Assembly (NCBI GenBank): GCA_963971575.1
Contig: OZ020612.1
Location: 36,001,916-36,065,915 of the forward strand
Direction: 5' to 3'
Length of the DNA stretch: 64,000 nucleotides
DNA from: Liopterus haemorrhoidalis
Lineage: Eukaryota > Arthropoda > Insecta > Coleoptera > Dytiscidae
The translations under genes were made by a program, and so were the position numbers. The notes under the pieces are model-generated. The model saw only the letters and a list, made by a program, of their open reading frames with translations. It was not told where the DNA came from and made no database searches. Positions 47,063 through 58,500 of this stretch are shown piece by piece; positions within the stretch are counted from its first letter, which is position 1, and each line of letters opens with the position of its first letter.

Positions 47063-50000
47063 GTAAATAAATTTTTACTTTATTCTTTCACTTGGGAATC
47101 CCTTAGATTTAAAACACTGATTAATGTAGAGAACGATGTAAGTTGACATTGTCACTAAGATACGATTCAAATATTTTAACAGTTTACATATTGTAATGAA
47201 TAATTTGTGTTGCTATATGTACAATTTATATCTATAAAAGAAGTGTTTCGCTAAGCGACTGACTTATATTTTACATATCAGAATTGTTTCGACACCTTAA
47301 GAAATTAATTTTTAATGCTATTTTATAACTTTATCTGATGACATTTAAGCATGATACAGAAAACATTATTTTTTTAGTTACAAAAATTATATATAAACAT
47401 TAATAGATAATAATAATATCTTTTAAAAAGTATTATTAAACTAGTTGAAATTTCATACATTTTTGTTATATATGATATACGCAAAGGCCTAACTTACATA
47501 AGTGGACCAATCCGCAGTCCTATGCGTGAGGCAATATTTATTGTATAAAATAACACAGAGTTTCGATTTTATTATATACCATAAATTGTCAGATTTTTGT
47601 AATATTACAAAAACATATCTGATTTTTTTTTTATGTCAGTCACAATACTGGTCAGTTTGAGTTTTGTTGGGTTCCTCTGTACATACAACAAAAATGATTG
47701 TTTTTTATTTCAGACAGTTTTTGTTTATACCTTTTGCTCTAAAATTCATACAATAAAAGCTCTTTCATATGACGTTCTTTTAAGCGGCATACTCTATAAA
47801 CCAGCATTTTTCAGAAAGGTTCAATTTAAAATAATGCTTTTAATTTTTTTAAAATTACATTTCTAGCGTCTTGTAGGTGTTATCAAAAAAATCCTTATAA
47901 CGTCCGTCATTTGTCTATCCAGTAGAAATTATGGCCAAATTGCTGGACTTAGAAAGGCATGTTTTTTCAACTCGTTGACCCCACATACAGGAAAACTATT
48001 GAGAGTTCAAAAAAATACATCGTGAGAAAAAGTGAACAAATTTTTATTTTTGAAAAATCTGTTATTAAAGGTTTAAAAATAATCACCAAAAATGTGTTAA
48101 ATTTTTGTCTCTAACTCTATTTCCCAGAGGGGTTAGTTTAAAAATCAGAAAATATTCTTAACAATGTACATTGATGAAAACCGAAATAGTTCAGCAGGAA
48201 GTTTTAATCAGATTAGTTTCAAAAATATTGTCGTACAAAAAAATAATTATTTAAAAAAATTCATCATGTGGTATCAAAAGAAAGCTATCAAGGTGTAGAT
48301 TAACTCTTTGAGTACAGAATTAATAATTTAATTTTATTTCCGAACATTTTGACTGATTATTAGCTAAATAAAATAACCCTCAGGAGGATGTAAACAACTT
48401 GAAAACTGTTAACAACATTAAATTCCGTATTTATGGATTAAAGAAAGGATTAAGGAACGAAAAGTTTTTATAAATTAATTTTAACACGATTTTTGCTGAA
48501 ACCTGCTAAAAACCTTTGCCCTATACAATGTAATCCAGTAGGATTAATCTAAATTTTTAAAAAACATGTTAGTAATCCACCTTGATGTGAACCGTAATAG
48601 AAAAATAGAAATTTTTGTTTTGAACTATTTTGAAAGTTATCGAATTTTTTGCAGCACCGTGCTTACAATATTTATTTGATTGATTGGAGAACTGAGTTGC
48701 TATAACGAATTAAGTACGCTTATATGTCTCCAGGTGGAAGCACTTGTCTTATTATTTCAAAAGTCAGCGAAATATCTGATTTTAAATATGTACCCACAAT
48801 TTGTTTACTTACTAAATACCTACAAAATCCTGACGTCTGAAAATGTACGTAAATACGTACACTCTTCTGACAAAAACTTCCAGAACAAGTAAAAAATTGA
48901 TATTAATCATGTGTAGTGTTTGTGTTAAACTACGCTTTTTATTTAATTTAACTAGGTATGCTCTTTTATCCGACAACATAACGGTCCCACACGTGCCGGA
49001 TAAAGGCGTTTTTACTTTAAGAGGTATTTCAAGTTTTTAATGTGGCGTTTCTCATAGTTTTCAAATATCCATACTATTGAAAAAATGCGTTGAACAAATA
49101 AGATTGGTTTTTTATTTTAATCAATATACATATTTTACATACATTTTTGCTATAGTAAATAATAAATGAGATATTTAATTTTTTGTTTTCGGTCCCTTGC
49201 AACCAGTCAAATACAGCCAACTAAAAAATAAAAAAAAAAGACATAAATATATAAAAAAAAATCTTATATTATTATTTTAAATAATTTTCGTTATATACAT
49301 TTTTAATATAATTGACAGAGGAGTCCGTGTATTCTCGGTGAAACATAGTTAATATAAAATTAATATATAAATAAAGCAGTCGGTTGGTTTCACAAATATA
49401 AGTTTAATGTTACTCTACGTATTTCGGCAGTAATGCCATCGACAGGTTTGTAATTTGAATTCCTGTCGATGGCATAATTGCCGAAATACGTATAGAGTAA
49501 CATTAAACTTATATATGTGAAACTAACCTAGTGCTTTATTTATTTATTAATTTTATATATACATTTTTGCTTTTTAGTTAATGATAAATGAGATAAAGAT
49601 TTTTAGTTAGCATTCTCCTGAAACCCCCCCTTATGAAAATATTGAGATGCAATGTAGCCTATGTTTGTATTTGAGTTTTGTTAGATAATTATTTCAAATA
49701 ATTGAGTGAATCTCGTACAAAGAGATGGACAGAAAATGATCTTTTTCGTGGATATCGTCATATCCTCTGAAATGTGTAGAAACGAAATATGAGTCTGAAA
49801 AAATATAAACACAGATAAAGCCCCAAATTTTATTTATATAAATAGCGCAATTAGTCATCACGCTTATGTATAAGCAGTTCGCTTTTGTAAGAACAAACTA
49901 AGAGGATTTTGTTTTCATCAGTTTGCACCTTTGAAACTGTATGTCATGTTGGTATTACAGAAAAATAATTTGAATAGTCAGATTATAAATATGTGATTTA

Positions 50001-53000
50001 AAAAAAATATCATTTGTCATATTTCATTTTGAATAGTGACATCTTAAATATTTTGTAAATATAATACTAACCTAAAATAATACAAACAGAACCCAAAAAT
50101 GTAAATATAACCTTTGTTAAAATATAACCTAGGGTGACCATTCGTCCCGCATTTTGATTCGGTGTCCCGCTTTATGACATGTCCCGCAAAATGTCCCGCA
50201 TTTTCTAACTTTTGTGCACTTGACTTGTATTTGGTTGGGGGGGGGGGGGGGGGGGGGTGAGGACTTTTATTTTTGGTCTTCACTTATATTTGGGAGGTGC
50301 GGACCATTTTAGAGTTTTGAGTACGGTATCAAATGAAAGCCCGTAGTACGTGTATTAACGATCAAAATTTTATTTTTGCAAAATAAATTATGTGGACTTG
50401 ATTTTTGCCAAAATTGTGCAAAAAAAATTGTCCCACACCCTGTAGCCCAGATGGTTCAAACTAAAAATCTGAAAAAATTCTAAGTAATGTACAGTGGTGT
50501 GAACCGAAATAGTACAACAGGAATTTTTGATCAGATTATGTTTTCGGAAAATAACGAATTTTTTGTGTTTTTTTGTTGACGATGTACAAAAGTTATACTT
50601 ATGTAACACACTATACACGAAGGCGTATCCTGATCTAATGGTTAGCTTGCTCGCATACCGCCCAGCAAACTCGGGTTCGCTCCCGGGCAGAGGAGACAAT
50701 TTAATTTTTTGTTTTTTTTTTCATTTTTATTTTGTAAAAATTCTAGTTATATTTTGGCAAATGTTGCATTTAATTTTTAAGAGCGTAAATTTAACTACCC
50801 GTTGGAATTATATTTTCATTCTATGTGTCATATATACGAAACCAGAGGGGCGGAGCATATGACTTAAAACAACCAATGGAAACCATAGGCGCAATTGTCA
50901 AAAGCTCAATGAATCTTGCTATATATAAAAAATACTGCACATATTTAAAAACCTAAATAATGGTATTAGGTAGGTATTCGAATTAAAATTAACAAAAAAA
51001 TATTTTAACATAAAATTTGTTTTTAAAGCTCTTAGATTAACAAATGATAAATTATTTTAAAAATATCGTTCATTTTGCCGTGATTACTACAAAGCAAAAT
51101 TTGTCCTACACTCTCAGCATGCCGCGTTCACTTATTATATACCTGCGAAGCCCTGATATGTGTGAAAATTCACACTTAACATCAATTTTTTTTTTTTGCT
51201 CCACTTGATATATTATATATATCCTTTACTTATATTTGGGAGGTGAGGACCTTTTTTTTGCTCTTCACTTATATTTGGGAAGTGACGACCTTTTTTTTGC
51301 TCCGTCCCGCATTGCCTTCTCAAGAAAATGGTCACCCTAATATAACCAAGTTTCTAAAAGTCAGTAATACACTATAAAAATCGCAAAATAACCAGATCTA
51401 GTTTGTTCATACAAAAGTGAACTGTTTGTAAATAAAATAAATAAATCTATATTATAAACCGATAAAATTTGTTTCCTAAAAAACTTTCTTACTATAAATT
51501 AAAAGATTCACGTTCCTAACAGCATTTTTTTTTTTTTTTAGGTCAAAGTTTAAAAGACATTGTAAAATGGCCCCGTCCTGGTCCTCCTGTGATTCGTTTA
51601 CAGAGTAAATGGGCTCTGGAATATGGACTGCCTTCCACTCACGCAATGGTTGCGGTCTCCATTCCATTTTCTGTACTGTTGTACACAATGGATCGGTACC
51701 AATACGATCCGACTCTAGGCTTTATTCTTGCAATAACATGGTGTTCTGTAGTTTGTGTTAGCAGATTATACCTTGGAATGCATAGTGTACTGGTAAGTAA
51801 AATTACACTTCTTTTGCCTTGCCTGTTTCTGTTGTTAACTGTCATCATGGCAAACTGCATCTTGTTCACTGTAATAGCATGTATACAGTGGTAATTTTAC
51901 AACTGTTTACATGAAAAACATTCTGCATTTTCACTATTTTTATTTAAAAGATACTGACTTGTTTCGGTTTTGCGCCATTTTCAAAACAATGTGGAAGCAG
52001 TGATAACTCGAACAGTGCGAATTCCTTCAAACATCTCATGCATTGTTAAAAATCGCACTACAGTGGTACCGCGACTTACGAATTACCCAACATAAGAACT
52101 TTTCGACATTCGAACGTTTTTCATTTACATAAAATATTTTAAAACATTTCTAAAATATACAATTTAGACCTCTGGATACGACGATAGACAAAAAAATTGA
52201 TTTTATAGAAAAAATTTGGAAACCTGATCAAAATTTGAATTTTCTTACAATATTAGGAAATGAAAAATTTCAAAGAAAATTTCAGTTTAATTGGTTTAAA
52301 AGATATACATGGCTGGTATATTCTCGGATTGAAAATAGTGCATATTGTAAGTTTTGTGTCTTTTTCGCACCTCCAACACACACGTAGACACTATATATGT
52401 CCATGTAGGTAAATTGTAGAAACTAAGAAAACCTTGCAGTGAAGGGGACGCCTATTTTGATTCTTTTTTTCGTCATTACTTGGATTCGTTTTTTTTTTTT
52501 TTTTGACTAGATAAATGGCCTATTTTAACTTTTCCTAGTTCGTATTTAGTAGGAAACCGATGTAGCACAGTGATTCATAACAAGTTTTGGAATAAACAAA
52601 TATTGAAAGCAAAATTATTTAATTCAAGATTTGCACCTTCAAAACAGAATTCAATATCTTATATTTTTTATTTGTTTAAGTTCTAGTTTAATACGTTATA
52701 TGCGGACTCAAAAAGCACCTCTTATGCATTTTGCTGGAAAATAACATTTGTTCGTTTTATAAAATTATCTGTGTATTTTCCAAAGTACTTTATAGATAGG
52801 CTGTATATAAAACATAGGTTACAATTCAACCGATCCAATTCGATCCTGAAGAGTATAGCATTGGAATACTGGAATGCAGAAAGTATATAAGTAAATGGCA
52901 CATTTAATTGTATATCTATGATATAGGTTGGTGACGTAAAAGTTTCATAAGGTGTTGGGTGATATAATACAAATTATAATAAATAACATAGATGTATTAT

Positions 53001-55540
53001 CTTTTCCATTACTTTTGCAATACCATAAATGATATGTGTCGTCTCTATCTAAAAATTAATAAGAACCTATTGTTATCGCATATCCTATATACACGTCGCA
53101 CGTGTAATCTTAACATTTCATTGATACATATTTACATAGATAGGTACAATTTAGAGAGCTTTTTTTTAAAATCAATCGCTATTGTTACATACTGGCTTCA
53201 CAAGGCACATTTTATTAATACGAGGGTTGCTAAGTTTTGCGGTTTAGCTGTTGTTTGATAGATGGTGGAGTCAACAGTTGTTTTTTGAATTACATACGTT
53301 TTTTTTTTTTTTTTTATGTTAGTTTGAGTTTACAAACAAGTCACAGAAATAAGTTGAGTACGAATTTTACCACGCATTTAAATAAAACAATTTCTATTAA
53401 TAATAGAATTAATCAGCAAACATTTTCGAGCCTCGATTTTTTAAAATTTTAAGACGGCCTAACTTCACAATATTTGCAAAAATTGAAGCGATTGTTGTGT
53501 GACGAAGCACCATCCTTGGCTAGTGTAAAACGGTGGTTCAAAGAGTTCTATTATGAGAAGATATCTCTCAAAGACGAACATCGTGAAGGTAGTCTTGTTA
53601 TTGTTGTCACTCCTATCGACGCTGTCCGGAATATACTCATCTGCCTTACAGTTCGGACTTGGCGTCTTGTGACTTTTTCCTCTTCTCTTTTATAAAGGAT
53701 AAAATGCGCGGATTAAAATTTAATAGCTGTGAAGCGGCGATCAAAACCTACGAAAATCTCGTTTCTGAGACGATACCTAACGATGGATCCAGTGCTTTCA
53801 GGATTAGCTTCACTGCATGACAAAATGCATTGAACATGAAGGTGAATATTTTAAAAAACATTTAATTAAACAAAGTTTGTTGTTTGCCTCGTTATCCGTA
53901 AAACTTGAGTAGCAACCCTCGTATTAAGCGATAAACGTTCCACAGTAGCCCCAATAGCTGTAATGCTGTATATATGGACGCATCTCTCAAAATAAAAAAT
54001 ATTCCTTATAAAGTGCCATATATTTTATTACTAATTAAGGTTTCCGTATTTTGTTTGGGATTAAGGCGAATCAATCGTTTACCGTTATGGATTATATATT
54101 TTTTCTATCATTCTTTGTTTGCTTGTATTTATTTATATATGTTTTTCTTTTTTGCATACTGGTTGTATAGGGTGTTAGGTTAGGTTTAAAAGACAGCATG
54201 GTGATGTAGAATGCAATCGATTTTTCCTTTGCCAATTTTCTCTAAAATGTGAATTTCCTCCAAAAATAAACAAACAAAAAGATGCCCCAAATTTTGAAAA
54301 CCACTGACTTTTATTTTTCATATTAATCCAGAAGTTGTGTAGTTGCCATGTTGTAGAAGTGGTATTGGAACAAATTGAAGAACATCCAGCAGCTTCTACT
54401 AGAAAGATAGGTCGTGAATATGTGGTGACCCATTGGATTATTTGGAACATTTTGCGTAAAAATTTGCTTTACCCATACCATATACAAATGGTCCAAAGCT
54501 TGACCGAAGACGACTATCCACGAAGAGTTCTTTTTTGTGACTGGTTGCTTCAGTAAAACAACCAAAACCCTGGATTTGTTTCAAAAATATTAATATCAGA
54601 TGAATGTTGCTTCACAAGAGGTGGAATTCTGAATTTTCACAACACCAGATGTCAATCCTCATCAGATGTGTGAAACAAATTTTCAACACCGATTTGCAGT
54701 TAATGTTTGGGCAGGAATAATAGGAAATGTCTTCATTGGTCCATACGTATTACCACAACGACTAACCGGCCAAGTTTATTTAAACTTTTTAATGGACACC
54801 TTACCAGAACTCTTAGAAAATTTACCATTAGCGCTTCGAAGAGAAATCTGGTTTATGCACCATGGTGCTTCACCTCACTTTAGCAGATATGTGCGTCGTT
54901 TTTTAAATCAGTCGTACCCACAAAGGTGGATTGGCAGAGGTGGTCCTACTGCTTGGCCTCCTAGGTCACCAGACCATAATAGCTGCGTCTTCTATCTTTG
55001 GGGCCACATGAAAACACTGGTCTATAAAACACCTATACAAAATGAGGAAAATCTTGAAAATCGTGTTATTGCTGCTATAGAACATATCCGCAATCATACT
55101 GGAATGCAACGAGTGGAAGCTTGTTTAATACGGAGAGCCAAGCATGTTTAGATGCAAATGGAGCACATTTTGAGCATTTGGTTTAATTTTTTTTGTAACA
55201 TTTTATTTTTAATATTTAAGTTTTTCTTATTTCTTTTTTCTTCATAAAATTGTAAAAGCATTTTGTTGAAATAAAATTACGGTAATGTTTCCATGGTTTC
55301 TATTTATCTCAGTCACATATGTGATTGTTGTAACAGACAAAATATTAGTGGTCCTAAACGGTGGTACTGCATCGATTATCAAGCGATATACGCATCTTAT
55401 CAAAAAATGGTTGAAGACTTTTTAGCTCTAAATGGGCCAACAATGATGCCTTTAAAATTTTGCCGGACATTTACCTAACACCCTGTATAGAGCTATACAA
55501 GTCTTATGACTTCTGCTCTTAATAGTTTGGTAACGTATAC

Positions 55541-55573
<33 letters not shown>

Positions 55574-58500
55574 TTATTCAACCAATAACACAGAAATGTT
55601 GTCGTTTAGTCAAGATGACACATATAATATAAATTGAAACCACTTGAGTTAAACAATACAAATAAATTTAACAAATTATACAGTTAGAAGATTACATAAT
55701 TCAATATTAGCCCTGATGGTGTAAAAATTCCTGTATGCTATAAAAACAGTTGGATTGTAAAAAATGTCTAAATTTTAGTTTAAATGCTCTATTGGACGTT
55801 ATAGACTTTAATGCAGGTGGTACACAGTTAAATAATGTTAAACCCATGTATTGAGGACTTTTACTGTACAGTTCAGAGCTATGAGAGGGACATACAATTG
55901 AGTGTTTACTACGGGTATTATAAGAATGAAAGTCAGAATTGGTAGCGAAAAGGTGCGGATTATTTTTAACAAACATTACGGCTTCTAATATATAAACAGA
56001 TGGAAGAGTTAATATGGACAAAACAGGAAAAAGGGATCTGCAAGATGATCTAAAGGGGGCACCAGCTATTATGCGAATAGCACGTTTCTGAAGTACAAAA
56101 ACCTTTGAGGATTCAGAGGAACTTCCCCAACACAAAATGCCATAGCTCATTGTTGCGTGAAAAATTCCCAAGTAAGCAGTTCTAAGTATATCAGAAGATA
56201 CCATATCTTTAAGTTTTTTTAATATAAAACAAGATTTGCTAAGTTTAGGTAGCATATATCTAACGTGATTTTGTCAACTTAGATTATCACTTATCATTAT
56301 ACCTAAAAATTTTGTTGACTCGGAACACTGAATACTTTTTTGTCCTTGTAAGTGGATATATGGGCTGGTAATAGGTTCATTTTTGTGCCCATGGAAGAGC
56401 AGAGCATGACTTTTTTTGTATTTAAAATGAGTTTATTTTCGTAGCACCATTGACTCATTGTTTCCAAGTTACTTTTACCATCGAAAGCTAGTAAAGTTGC
56501 ATCTGCATTATGAAGCAGGTGTGAAGTATCATCCGCATATAGACAAATAGCATTATTTGGAAATAATATAGGCAAATCATTTATATACAAGAGAAATAAA
56601 ACTGGGCCAAGAACAGACCCTTGTGGGACTCCAGTGTTACACTGTCGCTTGTGGGATCTGAAATTATGATAGTTTTGGCTAATAGAAACAACTTGTTCTC
56701 TATTAGACAAAAATGACAAGACCCACGATTGCCGTGGACCCACGATACCGATGTCATTTAATTTGTTTGCCATAATGGAGTGATTGACTAAATTAAAGGC
56801 TTTAGAAACATCGTAAAACAAGCCTAAACAATGTGATTTTGCCTCTAAGTTCTTGTGTATAGAACTGAGAAATGAAAAAAACGTAAAAAGACGTAGTGTA
56901 GTTAATTATTCCTTCTTGTCTACGGGTGAAACCATAACAGAAGAACGGCACTAAATACTACAAATACAGGATAAATTGAAGTTAAAGCATCCGGCATTTG
57001 TAGATAGAGATCTATTCTGTTACACAATAATGCAGTACTTCACATATCGAGTATTACAATCGTGAAATTAAACAACTAAATTATTAAATTCTACAGCATC
57101 CTTCGTATTCACCTGACACCTCCAACGGATTATCACTTCTTCAAACGTCTAGACCATTTTTTAAATGGACCCTTTGTTAACAACGAAGAATTGATCAAAA
57201 CAGCCCTTACAAATTCCACTGACAATTCAAATAAAAAAAAAAAAAAAAAAAAAAATGTATTTACGCTCTTGTACGTGGTTGGCACAAATATATTGATGTA
57301 GATGGTGACTAAAAACTTTGGAATTTTAATTTGTCCTTATGAAATGTGGCGTTTCATATATACCATTCTATAGCTCAGATTCTGATTAATCTGTTGTAAT
57401 TTAGAGGTCATTTTAACTAGTAACGCTAATCTTGCTACTTTATTATTTTAATACTACAAAGATAATTGTCCAAGGATTGTCAGATTGAGTAATTTTAACT
57501 AGTTTTTAAGTGTTTTGAGAAAAATAGTAGTAATCGTTGGACTTTAAAAGCAAACGTGAGATAACATTTTTAAGTTTAAGTGTAGATAGATTGGATCTGA
57601 GAATGTATTACTGTAAATAAATGCATACTCGGGTGTTCCAAAACAAAGGTTCTTCGTGACGTCTTGATAAATTGAAGCGAAAACTAAATTTTGACTTAAT
57701 TTTAAATTTACCGCCTCCTAAAGCGTTTTTATGTATTTTAATTGTTTATTTCTTTTTTCAGGATATTGTAGTGGGCGTGTTGCTGGCAATATTACTTATG
57801 ATACCTTTAGTGCCATTAGTGGACAAATTAGATAATTATTTACTAACACATAAGTTGTCACCTATAATAGAATTAGTTGCGTCCATATTACTAATTGTTT
57901 ACTATCCAAATAGCGATAAATGGACACCAACTAGGTAAGTTTAACTTGCTTGTAAACATCTTTAAAATTTTGAAATTTACTAAAAAAAAGTCTACACATA
58001 GGTGAATGCGATTTTCTAAAAATATATATATATTTATGAGGCCGTAAATATTTCTACAGTAACAGGTCACATTACCATACATTTAATAATAATTTACCCT
58101 ACTGTAGATTGAAGAACGCTTTTGCTGATTTTTAAAAAATTATTATTATTATTTCTGTTTTATATATATTATTTGTCAATGCAAGTTTATAATAGGAGTA
58201 TATACATACTCTTATATAAAGAAAAAGAATGAGTTCGCACGGTAGAATTAGCGACCAAATGACAATAAAAAATCTTTGTTAGTTGGACCCAGCCCCTCTA
58301 ATATATCGGCTCCGTAGTGTTCAGTTTTTAATTTTTTTTTTCCTCTCTCATGGGTAAATGTTCCGTAGGGCATGTTTCTAAATTCAGCTAACAATTTAGT
58401 GCTAAATTCTAGTGCTAGATGTTCGCTGTGATGCTAGATTAAGGCGCTAAATACAAAATTTCAGAAATAAAGAAACGACTTGTTAGATTGTTGCTAGGTT

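Larger units (their letters stand above)
50130..51339. mobile_element. hAT element with 8-bp duplication, containing another repeat
   Basis: The left end TAGGGTGACCATTCGTCCCG is inverted at the right (..ATGGTCACCCTA, with CGTCCCGCATT nearby). It is flanked by the perfect octamer ATATAACC (50122-50129 and 51340-51347). Most of the interior (about 50290-51185) is a Helentron-like repeat inserted later. Confidence 0.85.
49872..51430. mobile_element. Outer TIR element of a three-layer nest
   Basis: The left end AAGCAGTTCGCTTTTGTAAG and right end TACAAAAGTGAACTGTTT are inverse copies. The short relative at 60149-60392 has the same ends. The hAT element at 50130-51339 is inserted inside it. Confidence 0.65.

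Noticed and set aside
50625..50697. Functional tRNA gene
   Set aside because: Pol III-box-like motifs are present, but the anticodon loop is too long and extra bases precede the acceptor arm.
51589..51894. Independent 101-codon gene starting at a GTG
   Set aside because: It is SGPP exon 2 read through its donor site; the true exon starts at the acceptor before 51542.
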